64,000 bases of DNA from CBDCAS01 sp965214015 (GTDB taxonomy: Bacteria > Pseudomonadota > Gammaproteobacteria > Coxiellales > Coxiellaceae), in the NCBI GenBank assembly GCA_965214015.1, contig CBDCAS010000022.1, forward strand, positions 248,001 to 312,000, read 5' to 3'. The notes beneath the pieces were generated by a model, which saw only the letters and a program-made list of their open reading frames with translations, was not told the origin of the DNA and did no database searches. A program made the position numbers and the translations under genes. Every line of letters starts with the position of its first letter. Positions within the stretch are counted from its first letter, which is position 1. Of this stretch, positions 18,232 to 27,341 are shown in pieces.

Positions 18232-18974
18232 AGCTTTTCCAGGAGTGCATCAGCAATACTGGCATTAGAATACACATTTTGAACATCGTCTAAATCTTCC
18301 AGTTTATCGGATAAGCGCAGCATTTTGATGGCTTGTTCTTCATCAGTTAGCTCCATCTCAGTGGAGGCAATGAGGGTGATTTCACTGCTTTTAGCCACAA
18401 GCTTTGCTGCTATAAAGGCGTTGTTCACTGCATTATAAGCTTCTGAACTTGTGATCACATCAATGGATCCATCGTCATTGGTAATCACATCTTCAGCACC
18501 TGCATCAATTGCTATATCGATAATTTTAGGTTCATCTTCCTTAGCAGCGAAGCTGATTAATCCTTTTTTATTGAATAAGTAGGCTACAGAGCCGTCAATG
18601 CCAAGATTGCCGCCACACTTTGTAAAAAGATGGCGTATTTCAGCCACTGTCCGATTTTTATTGTCAGTAAAACACTCGACAATCACAGCAACACCTCCTG
18701 GACCATAGCCTTCATAGCGCACTTCCATCATATTATCATTGTGATCACTTTGGGCAGCACGTTTAATGGTACGTTGAATCGTCTCTTTAGTCATATTAGC
18801 GTTTAGTGCTTTATCAATCGCTGTGCGTAGACGAGGATTTGTTTGGGGGTGAGGTCCAGCTATTTTAGCAGAGATAGCAATTTCACGAATTAGCTTGGTA
18901 AATAACTTGCCGCGTTTTGCATCTTGTGCTCCTTTACGGTGTTGAATATTATGCCATTTGCTGTGCCCAGCCAT
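18228..18974 (-). CDS. yebC: YebC/PmpR-family DNA-binding regulatory protein
   Basis: Conserved protein of the TACO1/YebC family, known in several bacteria to bind DNA or to help translation of difficult sequences. The 248 residues start with the signature MAGHSKWHNIQHRKGAQDA and contain YEGYGPGGVAVIVE near residue 85. It starts four bases after aspS ends and overlaps ruvC, an order conserved in gammaproteobacteria. The exact role here cannot be read from sequence. Confidence 0.95.
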   Translation of the reverse strand: MAGHSKWHNIQHRKGAQDAKRGKLFTKLIREIAISAKIAGPHPQTNPRLRTAIDKALNANMTKETIQRTIKRAAQSDHNDNMMEVRYEGYGPGGVAVIVECFTDNKNRTVAEIRHLFTKCGGNLGIDGSVAYLFNKKGLISFAAKEDEPKIIDIAIDAGAEDVITNDDGSIDVITSSEAYNAVNNAFIAAKLVAKSSEITLIASTEMELTDEEQAIKMLRLSDKLEDLDDVQNVYSNASIADALLEKL

Positions 18975-18978
18975 AGAA

Positions 18979-20802
18979 TTACTTCCTTACCGTTTCTTTT
19001 TCTGATTGCTTATTGTTTGGTGGCAGTGTGCTTGCCTTGTTTTTAGTGACCTTAATGCCAAGATCGCGTAATTGATTAAAATCAACGGTAGAAGGGGCCT
19101 GTGTTAATGGGCAGCTGCCTGTTTGTGTTTTTGGAAAAGCAATGACATCACGAATAGAGGGACTCTCTGTCATTAGCATCGCTAAACGGTCAATACCAAA
19201 AGCAATGCCACCATGCGGTGGGCATCCGCATTCTAATGCACTTAATAAATGTCCGAATTTATCTTGTGCTTCTTCTTCAGAGATTCCTAATATTTTGAAT
19301 ACAGTGTGTTGCATCATGGCATTATCGATACGGATCGATCCGCCGCCAATTTCATGACCGTTAATAACCATATCGTAAGCGCGAGATAGGCTATGAGTGG
19401 GTTGTTCGACTAATTTTTGAGGATTTTTTTGTTGTGGCGCCGTAAATGGGTGATGTAATGCACTAATGTGGCCATCCTCAGCGGTATCAAACATTGGAAA
19501 ATCAACGATCCATAAAGGGCGCCAACCTGTTTCACAAAGACCAAGATCATGTCCGATGCGAACGCGTAGGGCACCTAATGCTTCACAGACAATTTTTTCA
19601 TGATCTGCACCGAAAAAGATAAGATCCCCTGCTTTTGCTTGGGTACGCTCTAGTATGCCTTGTATAACTTCATCGGGTAGGAATTTTAAAATAGGTGATT
19701 GTAGTCCTTCTTGAATTTGTGAGGGGTCCTTTACTTTAATATAAGCTAAGCCTTTGGCACCATAAATGCCTACAAATTCGGTATATTCATCGATTTGTTT
19801 ACGTGATAGTTGGGCGGCATTAGGCACAGAGAGTGCAACGACTCGACTGCAAGGATCATTAGCAGGCTCATGGAATACTTTGAATTCAACCGTTTTCATT
19901 AAATCGCCTACATCAATCAATTCTAGTGGAATGCGTAAGTCAGGGCGGTCGTTGCCGTAACGTTTCATAGATTCAGCATAGGTCATGCGTGGAAACGGAT
20001 TAGGGAGTGTGATATTTAACAGTTCAGAAAAGAGTTCACGAATTAAGGTTTCCATCAGAGATTGTATAGTGTGCTCTTCAACAAAGGCCATTTCGATATC
20101 AAGCTGGGTAAATTCAGGTTGTCGGTCAGCACGTAAGTCTTCATCACGGAAGCATTTAACGATCTGATAATAACGATCAAAGCCTGAGATCATTAGCAAC
20201 TGTTTAAAAATTTGGGGGGATTGGGGGAGTGCATAAAACTCACCAGGGTAGTTGCGGCTGGGCACTAAATAATCACGTGCTCCTTCAGGGGTAGCTTTCG
20301 TCAAAAAAGGAGTTTCGATATCAAGAAATCCGTGACAATGGAGATATTGACGGAAAAAATGGGTCATTTGGCTACGTAGTATGATGCGTTTAGCCATCTC
20401 AGGTCGACGTAGATCCAAGTAACGGTATTTCAAGCGAACCTCTTCGCCGACTTCTTGATATTCATCGATGTTAAACGGTAGAGGTACTGCTTTGTTAAGA
20501 AGCTCTAATTCCTCAACAATGACTTCGACCTCACCAGAGGCCATATTTGGATTGATCGTTCCAGGAGGGCGGGGGCGTACGATGCCTGTCACTTTGATGA
20601 CGAATTCGTGACGCAATGATTCAGCGCATTTAAAATGCTCTGGCTGCTCTGGATGAGAGACAATTTGTACAAGGCCGCTATGGTCGCGAAGATCAATAAA
20701 GATAAGTCCACCGTGATCACGGCGACGGTGTACCCAGCCACAGAGCTGTACTGATTGATCGATTAGAGAGGTATTAATGTGGTGACTGTAATGACTGCGC
20801 AT
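18979..20802 (-). CDS. aspS: Aspartyl-tRNA synthetase
   Basis: Class II synthetase that charges tRNA-Asp, or tRNA-Asp and tRNA-Asn if non-discriminating. The 607 residues are the long bacterial type. An N-terminal OB anticodon-binding domain (QLCGWVHRRRDHGGLIFIDLRD) is followed by motif 2 (CFRDEDLRADRQPEFTQLD, about 216-234), the inserted GAD domain at about 290-420, and motif 3 (GIAFGIDRLAMLM, about 540). It heads the run that leads into yebC-ruvCAB-tolQR. Confidence 0.97.
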   Translation of the reverse strand: MRSHYSHHINTSLIDQSVQLCGWVHRRRDHGGLIFIDLRDHSGLVQIVSHPEQPEHFKCAESLRHEFVIKVTGIVRPRPPGTINPNMASGEVEVIVEELELLNKAVPLPFNIDEYQEVGEEVRLKYRYLDLRRPEMAKRIILRSQMTHFFRQYLHCHGFLDIETPFLTKATPEGARDYLVPSRNYPGEFYALPQSPQIFKQLLMISGFDRYYQIVKCFRDEDLRADRQPEFTQLDIEMAFVEEHTIQSLMETLIRELFSELLNITLPNPFPRMTYAESMKRYGNDRPDLRIPLELIDVGDLMKTVEFKVFHEPANDPCSRVVALSVPNAAQLSRKQIDEYTEFVGIYGAKGLAYIKVKDPSQIQEGLQSPILKFLPDEVIQGILERTQAKAGDLIFFGADHEKIVCEALGALRVRIGHDLGLCETGWRPLWIVDFPMFDTAEDGHISALHHPFTAPQQKNPQKLVEQPTHSLSRAYDMVINGHEIGGGSIRIDNAMMQHTVFKILGISEEEAQDKFGHLLSALECGCPPHGGIAFGIDRLAMLMTESPSIRDVIAFPKTQTGSCPLTQAPSTVDFNQLRDLGIKVTKNKASTLPPNNKQSEKETVRK

Positions 20803-20906
20803 CGTTTCATTCCAAAAATAGCCGATGATAACCTAGCTAAGCTTTCTCTGCTAGTTTATAAAAACTATCTATAGATCACGAGTTTGGCCTTTGGGTTCAT
20901 TGCCAT

Positions 20907-21656
20907 TTATTCAGTAGAGTCAACTAAACGATGGTAAATATTGCCACCTAGTAGAAACAAGAAAGGGAGAAACCACACTAGGATAATAATGAAAAAAAGA
21001 CCCCCTAGTAGAATCACAAGTCCGTTATGTAGAATAAGACCGATGATAGCAGGTATATAAATGATAAATAATAGCAGATAAGCCAGCAGGAAAATTAAAA
21101 ATACACGAATGACTTGCGGTGTTACGCGGTTAAATGAGGCTTTGAGTGCTTGACCTACATTATAATTTTTATCAATGACAAGCGGCACGCTTAAAATAAA
21201 TAATGAATAGATCAGTAATGAAAATAATCCACCGAGTAAGTCAAAATAGGGCAGACTGCGTCCTAACCCTTGCTCAATCCACGGAATATTAAGAATCATA
21301 GAGATGATATTGGAAATGATGCCAATAATCATCATAGTAACTGCGGTTTTTATATAACATTGTAAGTACTGATAGCCAGTTTTAATATCAACTGTTTCAT
21401 CGCGAAAACGCTTAATGGCAACCATAAAGCTGCTGCCATAGAAGGGTCCGATTAATAAATAGAGAACTACAGGAAAGAAAACGAAGCTAAGCACATAATG
21501 CATGAGTTGGCTAGTGGTTGTAGTCAGGTTGGAAAGATAAGCAATGGTTAAGATAATAAGGAGAGTGACAATGGCAATAGACCAAATAGATGCTTTTGAG
21601 CCATGTAGTTTTTGCCACGCACTTTTAAAAACACAGCCGATGCTCAAGTTGCTCAT
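20907..21656 (-). CDS. Polytopic inner-membrane protein of unknown function
   Basis: 249 residues with about six hydrophobic segments (around 23-45, 52-75, 105-125, 135-160, 185-210 and 215-240) and short polar loops. It resembles the uncharacterised multi-pass proteins (BPSS1780/DUF2189-like shape) found in many gammaproteobacteria, but no motif decides the family. A good AAGGA site precedes the ATG. It lies 39 bases after the DUF502 gene and 104 bases before aspS, all on the same strand, so co-transcription is possible. Confidence 0.75.
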   Translation of the reverse strand: MSNLSIGCVFKSAWQKLHGSKASIWSIAIVTLLIILTIAYLSNLTTTTSQLMHYVLSFVFFPVVLYLLIGPFYGSSFMVAIKRFRDETVDIKTGYQYLQCYIKTAVTMMIIGIISNIISMILNIPWIEQGLGRSLPYFDLLGGLFSLLIYSLFILSVPLVIDKNYNVGQALKASFNRVTPQVIRVFLIFLLAYLLLFIIYIPAIIGLILHNGLVILLGGLFFIIILVWFLPFLFLLGGNIYHRLVDSTE

Positions 21657-21695
21657 GGTCTTATCCTTCTGATTAATCAGTATTCATTATACGAC

Positions 21696-22319
21696 TTATG
21701 GGTTGTTTTTCTCAAGTTGCTGAGAAAAACGATCAGGCATCACAACGCCAAGAGAAATTACCATTTTTAATGCTTCTTCGACGGTCATGTCCAATGGATA
21801 GGCTTCTGATTTTGGAATAACGAGAAGAAAGCCTGAGGTAGGATTAGGAGTTGTGGGGATAAAGACAGTGACCATATCTTTAGAATGAGGCGATCCTGTA
21901 AATTGATCTGAGGTTTGGAATGCAATACTCCAAGTACCACGCCTTGGGTATTCTACGATGAGTACACGACGAAACGATCGACCTGTGGGTTGCGCTAGTA
22001 TACTAATGACTTGTTTGACGGCCGAATGGATTGTGCGGATTAAAGGAATGCGCGAGAGTATTTTTTCCCAGGCATTAATGAGTTTGTCTCCAAGAAAGTT
22101 GGTGACAAGCAGTCCAGTGATGAGCAGGAGAATCAAAGTGAAAATGAGTCCCAAGCCAGGAATACTAAATCCAATCAGTTGCTGAGGTTGGTACGGTGTG
22201 GGTAGCAAGGAGAGCGTTCTATCCATCAAATCCATAAGGAATTTAATAACGAAGTAAGTCGCCCAAAGCGGTAGCCAAACCAACAATCCGGCAATAAGAT
22301 ATTTTTTTAGACGCTGCAA
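21696..22319 (-). CDS. DUF502 family membrane protein
   Basis: 207 residues with two N-terminal membrane segments (about 6-30 and 52-75) and the DUF502 features: RIPLIRTIHSAVKQV, VEYPRRGTWSIAF and VFIPTTPNPTSGFLLVIPKSE. Members are widespread and uncharacterised; in plants related proteins act in vesicle or envelope processes. The start is a TTG immediately after the nrdB stop, with no spacer, which points to translational coupling. The family's usual start, MxRLxxYLxxGLLVWLPL, aligns with this TTG. Confidence 0.85.
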   Translation of the reverse strand: MQRLKKYLIAGLLVWLPLWATYFVIKFLMDLMDRTLSLLPTPYQPQQLIGFSIPGLGLIFTLILLLITGLLVTNFLGDKLINAWEKILSRIPLIRTIHSAVKQVISILAQPTGRSFRRVLIVEYPRRGTWSIAFQTSDQFTGSPHSKDMVTVFIPTTPNPTSGFLLVIPKSEAYPLDMTVEEALKMVISLGVVMPDRFSQQLEKNNP

Positions 22320-23450
22320 TTATTCATCCCAATTAAGAGCCCCTCCCGTTTGATATTCAATCACTCGGGTTTCAAAAAAATTCTTTTCTTTTTTAAGGTC
22401 CATCATTTCACTCATCCAAGGAAAAGGATTTTTTATGTTGGGATATTGTTCTGCTAAGCCCAGTTGAGCACAACGGCGGTTGGCAATATATTGCAAATAC
22501 TCTTTGAACATTTTGGCATTTAAACCCAAAATACCTTGCGGCATCGTATCGTCAGCATAGTGACTTTCCAACTCTACACCTTCGCGAATCATCTGCATGA
22601 CTTCAGCCTGGAATGCTAAGGTCCAGATTTGTGGATTTTCAACTTTAATTTGGTTAATGACATCAATACCAAAGTTAACGTGCATCGATTCATCACGTAA
22701 AATATATTGAAACTGTTCTGAAGTGCCCGTCATTTTTCCGCGACGTCCCATAGCAAGAATTTGTGTAAAACCAACATAGAAAAAGAGAGATTCAAAAACT
22801 ACATAGAATGCAATTAGATCTCGGAGTAATCTTTGATCTGTATCAGGGGTTCCTGTATGGAAGTTAGGGTCGATAATACTATTAGTATATTTTAAGCCCC
22901 ACTGTGCTTTTTTAGCAACTGAGGGCACTTCACGATACATATTGAATACTTCACCTTCTTCTAAGCCTAGGCTTTGAATAATATGTTGATAGGAGTGTAC
23001 GTGTAGTGCTTCTTCAAAAGCCTGTCGTAATAAGTATTGCCGACACTCAGGGTTAGTAATATGACGATAAATAGCCAGTACCAAATTATTAGCGACTACC
23101 GAATCTGCTGTTGAGAAAAACCCCAAGCTACGTTTTACGATAATACGCTCTGCTTGTGTTAAGCCATTTGAATCTTTCCAGAGTGCCACATCAGCAGCCA
23201 TATTAATTTCGTTAGGCATCCAGTGATTGGCACAAGCGGCAAGGTATTTGTCCCATGCCCATGTATATTTAAAGGGCACTAATTGATTGACATCTAGGGG
23301 ACAGTTAATGATTTTTTTATCTTCAACTCGAATACGAGGAGCTCCCATTTCAATAGTTTCTAGGCCGGTAGCCCCTAATTCACTGTGAGATAATGTAGAG
23401 CTTGCTTCGTTGATTGCTGTATTCTCCCAGCTAAGATCTGTCCTTTCCAT
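22320..23450 (-). CDS. nrdB: Ribonucleoside-diphosphate reductase beta subunit, class Ia
   Basis: Ferritin-like subunit that holds the di-iron site and tyrosyl radical. The 376 residues contain the ligand helices in FSTADSV, EEALHVHSY and ESMHVNFGID. In EEALHVHSY a tyrosine stands four residues after the histidine ligand, the place of the radical Tyr122 in E. coli, so this is not the radical-Tyr-less Chlamydia type. The gene is 18 bases downstream of nrdA and should be under the same promoter and NrdR control. Confidence 0.95.
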   Translation of the reverse strand: MERTDLSWENTAINEASSTLSHSELGATGLETIEMGAPRIRVEDKKIINCPLDVNQLVPFKYTWAWDKYLAACANHWMPNEINMAADVALWKDSNGLTQAERIIVKRSLGFFSTADSVVANNLVLAIYRHITNPECRQYLLRQAFEEALHVHSYQHIIQSLGLEEGEVFNMYREVPSVAKKAQWGLKYTNSIIDPNFHTGTPDTDQRLLRDLIAFYVVFESLFFYVGFTQILAMGRRGKMTGTSEQFQYILRDESMHVNFGIDVINQIKVENPQIWTLAFQAEVMQMIREGVELESHYADDTMPQGILGLNAKMFKEYLQYIANRRCAQLGLAEQYPNIKNPFPWMSEMMDLKKEKNFFETRVIEYQTGGALNWDE

Positions 23451-23468
23451 TTTATATCCCCCTATTTT

Positions 23469-26279
23469 TTATTGACATGCTTCGCACTCAGGTTGGTCTG
23501 AGTCTGATGAGTTGATATGAACTGCATTTAATCTATGATCAGAAATCGTTGCTTTTTCAGTGTGAGTAGCACCTAAGGTACGTAAGTAGTAGGTAGTCTT
23601 CAGTCCTCGTCTCCAGGCTAGGCGATAGAGTGCATCCAATTTTTTACCAGAAGGTTCTGCCATATATAAATTGAGTGAATGTGCTTGATCTATCCATTTT
23701 TGACGTCGTGATGCCGCTTCAACAAGCCAACGTGGGTCGATTTCAAAAGCTGTAGCATAGAGTGTTTTTAAATCATGAGGAACGCGTTCGATATTCTGTA
23801 GGCTACCATTGTAATACTTTAAATCGTGAACCATAACCTTATCCCATAAGCCTCGTTTTTTTAAATCGCTGACCATGTGGGGGTTCACAACAGTAAATTC
23901 ACCAGATAGATTTGATTTTACAAAAAGATTTTGATAGGTCGGCTCAGTGGATTGTGTAACACCACAAATATTTGAAATAGTAGCGGTAGGCGCGATTGCC
24001 ATTACGTTAGAATTGCGCATACCTGATTGCTTGATGCATTTGCGTAATGCATCCCAATCCATCGTTTGATCAGTGTTTTGATCTAAATAATCCCCTCGTG
24101 TTTTAGAAACAAGCTCAATAGAGTCAATAGGTAAGATGCCTTGACTCCACAGTGAACCTAAATAGCTATCGTAAGTACCTCGCTCTTTAGCCAGTTGCAT
24201 AGAAGCTTCGATTGCATAATAACTAATATGTTCCATGCAATAGTCAGCGAACTCTACGGCTTCTTTTGAAGCATAAGGAATACCTTGCAGGTAGAGTGTA
24301 TCTTGGAAGCCCATGAGTCCTAGGCCAATGGGACGGTGGCGTGAATTAGAGCGTTTTGCCTGAGGAACGCTATAGTAGTTGATATCGATGACATTATCCA
24401 ACATACGAATAGCGGTTTGAATTGTTTTACGTAATTTTTGAGTATCGAGCTGCCCTTCATTCATGTGTTTGACAAGATTGATACTGCCTAAGTTGCAAAC
24501 TGCAATCTCATCTATGGAGGTATTTAAAGTAATTTCTGTACAGAGATTGGAACTATGTACAACACCTGTATGTTGTTGCGGCGAACGTAAGTTGCAGACA
24601 TCTTTAAAAGTAATCCAAGGATGCCCTGTTTCAAACAATAAGGTCAGCATTTTACGCCACAATGTCTTGGCTGGTAGGACACGATGGCGAATATCGCCGC
24701 GACGGGCTTTTTCTTCATAAGCGAGATATGCTTTCTCAAAGGCATCGCCGTATAAGTCGTGCAAATCAGGCACTTCATCAGGTGAGAATAACGACCACTC
24801 TTTACCTTCACAGATTCGCTTCATGAGTAAATCAGGGATCCAGTTTGCCGTGTTCATGTCGTGTGTACGACGACGCTCATCCCCTGTGTTTTTGCGTAGC
24901 TCTAGAAATTCTTCAATATCGATATGCCAACTTTCTAAGTAGGCACAAACAGCTCCTTTACGTTTACCTCCTTGGTTAACGGCAACGGCAGTAGCATCCA
25001 CTACGTTTAGGAATGGAATAATACCGAGTGATTTGCCATTAGTGCCTTTGATGTGGGCACCCATACCTCGTACAGGGGTCCAGTCGTTACCAAGGCCTCC
25101 TGCAAATTTTGATAACATGGCATTATCGCGAATAGCACTATAGATGCTGTTTAAATCATCCGGCACGGTCGTTAAATAACAGCTTGATAGTTGCGGACGC
25201 TGAGTTCCAGCATTGAATAATGTGGGGGTTGAACTCATGTAATCAAAAGAAGACAGCAAATGATAGAACTCAATGGCACGCTCATTGCGCTGTTTTCCTT
25301 CGCAATGTGCTAAACCCATGGCAACTCGCATAAAAAAGACCTGTGGCAGCTCAATACGAGCTTCTTTATGATGAATAAAATAGCGGTCATAGAGAGTTTG
25401 TAGGCTGAGATAAGTAAACTGTTGATCACGTTTTATGTCAATGGCATCACCCAGTTTATCGAGGTCAAATTCTTTGAGTGTGGGTGATAATAACTCGAGT
25501 TCTATCCCTTTTCTAATGAATTGTTTAAAGCAGATAGGATATAGTGGATCAATCATTTGTTCTGATAAATCATGTTCAATATCCAATGCAGTTAATGTTT
25601 CACTGTAGAGGCTATGTAGTAAAAGACGGGCGGTCACATAAGTATAATTAGGTTCCGTTTCAATGAGTGTTCGTGCACTCATTACCAGTGCTTTATAGAC
25701 TTCTTTGATCGCAACACCCTCAAAGAGATTATCTAATGTTGCCTCAATAATGGCTTTTGCAGAGACTGATTCTAAGCCTTCGCAGGCCTCTGTGACCAGT
25801 GTGGAAAGCCATTGCATGTTCAGAGGTATGTGCTGGCCCTCACTAAGGACAATAGTGAGGGCAGGGCTGGTGTTAGGGTCTTTATTGTGAGTACTCGCTT
25901 CTTTTAAGCGTTCTTGTTGGCGCGTTTCGCGATAAATGACATAAGATCGCGCGACTTGATGTTCGCCGGCACGCATGAGTGCAATTTCAACAAGATCTTG
26001 AATGGTTTCAATATGCATCGTGCCACCGGAAGGCCAACGTTTTTGTAAGCGATCAGTAATTTTCTGGGTAAGTTTCGTGACTGTGTCATGAATGCGCTGA
26101 GATTGACTGGCATGATCGCCTTCAACAGCCAGAAAGGCTTTTTTCATGGCGACTTTGATGCGATTGGGGTCATACGTTGTTATGCTAGCATCACGACGGA
26201 TAACACGTAATTGATCTGGTTCAGTGGCATCCACTATTTTGGGGTCTGAAAGAGTCGTTGTATCAATCAATTTAGTCAT
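23469..26279 (-). CDS. nrdA: Ribonucleoside-diphosphate reductase alpha subunit, class Ia
   Basis: Catalytic subunit that reduces ribonucleoside diphosphates. The start is placed at ATG 26279 (MTKLIDTTT), because AGGAGTGAAC stands directly before it. The frame is open for 26 more codons upstream, but that part has no ribosome-binding site. This gives 936 residues. An N-terminal ATP-cone (about 27-110) suggests dATP feedback control. The barrel carries the active-site cysteine segments SSCYLTT and NLCTEI, and the C-terminus ends in a CEAC pair for re-reduction. Two NrdR-box-like palindromes and DnaA boxes lie 100-235 bases upstream. Confidence 0.95.
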   Translation of the reverse strand: MTKLIDTTTLSDPKIVDATEPDQLRVIRRDASITTYDPNRIKVAMKKAFLAVEGDHASQSQRIHDTVTKLTQKITDRLQKRWPSGGTMHIETIQDLVEIALMRAGEHQVARSYVIYRETRQQERLKEASTHNKDPNTSPALTIVLSEGQHIPLNMQWLSTLVTEACEGLESVSAKAIIEATLDNLFEGVAIKEVYKALVMSARTLIETEPNYTYVTARLLLHSLYSETLTALDIEHDLSEQMIDPLYPICFKQFIRKGIELELLSPTLKEFDLDKLGDAIDIKRDQQFTYLSLQTLYDRYFIHHKEARIELPQVFFMRVAMGLAHCEGKQRNERAIEFYHLLSSFDYMSSTPTLFNAGTQRPQLSSCYLTTVPDDLNSIYSAIRDNAMLSKFAGGLGNDWTPVRGMGAHIKGTNGKSLGIIPFLNVVDATAVAVNQGGKRKGAVCAYLESWHIDIEEFLELRKNTGDERRRTHDMNTANWIPDLLMKRICEGKEWSLFSPDEVPDLHDLYGDAFEKAYLAYEEKARRGDIRHRVLPAKTLWRKMLTLLFETGHPWITFKDVCNLRSPQQHTGVVHSSNLCTEITLNTSIDEIAVCNLGSINLVKHMNEGQLDTQKLRKTIQTAIRMLDNVIDINYYSVPQAKRSNSRHRPIGLGLMGFQDTLYLQGIPYASKEAVEFADYCMEHISYYAIEASMQLAKERGTYDSYLGSLWSQGILPIDSIELVSKTRGDYLDQNTDQTMDWDALRKCIKQSGMRNSNVMAIAPTATISNICGVTQSTEPTYQNLFVKSNLSGEFTVVNPHMVSDLKKRGLWDKVMVHDLKYYNGSLQNIERVPHDLKTLYATAFEIDPRWLVEAASRRQKWIDQAHSLNLYMAEPSGKKLDALYRLAWRRGLKTTYYLRTLGATHTEKATISDHRLNAVHINSSDSDQPECEACQ

Positions 26280-26385
26280 GTTCACTCCTGTTATTGTTTG
26301 AAATGAGTCGTATGACGCTCCCAAAGAAAATCTGGGGATAACTTTGCATTGCAGCAACCCTGCTAACTTTGCTCATTCCCTTTAA

Positions 26386-26433
26386 ACCCTACATAGTGGG
26401 TAATTTTTATCGTACAACCACAAAATAATGTGT
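26386..26433. promoter_or_regulatory. Tandem NrdR-box-like operators upstream of nrdA
   Basis: Two 16-base imperfect palindromes, ACCCTACATAGTGGGT (26386-26401) and CCACAAAATAATGTGT (26418-26433), are separated by exactly 16 bases, so their starts are 32 bases (three helical turns) apart. Against the NrdR consensus acaCwAtATaTwGtgt they match at 12 and 13 of 16 positions by hand count. Tandem boxes at this spacing upstream of nrd operons are the hallmark of repression by NrdR with ATP/dATP. nrdR itself is not in the window. Confidence 0.75.
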
Positions 26434-26471
26434 TTATCTTTCTAATGCAAGAGAATATCATGGGGGAATAT

Positions 26472-26480
26472 TGTGGATAA
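26472..26480 (-). promoter_or_regulatory. Consensus DnaA box
   Basis: TTATCCACA on the minus strand, a perfect nine-base DnaA box. It lies 193 bases upstream of the nrdA start, just beyond the NrdR boxes. DnaA boxes are known to regulate nrdAB in E. coli, so this site probably links ribonucleotide reductase to replication. Confidence 0.65.
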
Positions 26481-26505
26481 CCTGTTTATATTTTGTTATT
26501 GTTTT

Positions 26506-26514
26506 TGTGGATTA
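26506..26514 (-). promoter_or_regulatory. Second DnaA box, one mismatch
   Basis: TAATCCACA on the minus strand, differing from the consensus TTATCCACA at one position and 34 bases from the perfect box. Same orientation as the first, which fits paired DnaA binding in the nrdA-rppH intergenic region. Confidence 0.5.
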
Positions 26515-26728
26515 AAGTCATTTAAAACTTTTCAATGGCTTACTTAGAATAGTTATTTAGTTTTCGCTAAAGCTCTAGTAAATGACCTCTCGTAAAGATG
26601 GTGAGTTTGACGATAGTGTGGAACAATAAAAAAGTACTTGCTGTTGCCAGTAGAGTTTTTTCTGTTTTATGTATCGATATGAGGCATTTATTGAGAGGGT
26701 AGAAAATAGATTAATTAAGGAGAGTTTG

Positions 26729-27205
26729 TTGATTGATAAAGGCGGTTATAGACGCAATGTTGGCATAATTTTAGTCAATTCGATAGGGCAAGTACTGTGG
26801 GCAAGACGGTTGAATGAGCGATCGGCTTGGCAATTTCCTCAAGGAGGTGTAGATCAGGGTGAAACTGTTGAGCAGGCATTATTTCGTGAATTAAAAGAGG
26901 AGTTAGGTTTAGAGTCGCAGGATGTTAAATTACTTGCCAAGACACAGGGCTGGCTATTTTACAAAATACCGAAACCGTATCAACGTAGGCGTTCAGGATT
27001 TCAATGTTATGGGCAATGGCAAAGATGGTTTTTGCTGAAATTAATCACTCATGAATCCAGAATTTGTCTCGATAGCAGCCCTTATCCTGAATTTGATAAG
27101 TGGTGCTGGGTCGATTATTGGTATCCATTGGATCACATTGTTGCATTTAAACGGGATGTTTATCGGAAAACATTAGACACATTTTCTTCATTAATGGGTC
27201 AATAG
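26729..27205 (+). CDS. rppH: RNA pyrophosphohydrolase (Nudix)
   Basis: Removes pyrophosphate from 5' ends of mRNA to start decay. The Nudix box is complete: GGVDQGETVEQALFRELKEE at about residues 36-55. An in-frame ATG exists at 26669, but the preferred start is TTG 26729, giving 158 residues. AAGGAG stands six bases before it, and the resulting N-terminus (M/L)IDKGGYRRNVG aligns with the E. coli protein, which begins MIDDDGYRPNVG. A tryptophan-rich C-terminal half is typical. ptsP follows 136 bases downstream, the same neighbour as in many gammaproteobacteria. Confidence 0.92.
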   Translation: MIDKGGYRRNVGIILVNSIGQVLWARRLNERSAWQFPQGGVDQGETVEQALFRELKEELGLESQDVKLLAKTQGWLFYKIPKPYQRRRSGFQCYGQWQRWFLLKLITHESRICLDSSPYPEFDKWCWVDYWYPLDHIVAFKRDVYRKTLDTFSSLMGQ

Positions 27206-27341
27206 AAATCTTTAGCGTTAGCCAAGAGAGTTTTTGTTTATAATTAATGAGATTATATAAAGTTTTGTAGGGCTTTTAAAAAGTATAAATACCTATGTTG
27301 AGATCACTTACGTGGTGGTGTAGACGATTTGAGGAGCATGG

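Noticed and set aside
26280..26357. Upstream in-frame ATG giving a 26-residue longer NrdA
   Set aside because: No ribosome-binding site before 26357, while AGGAGTGAAC stands directly before ATG 26279 and the shorter N-terminus fits the family.
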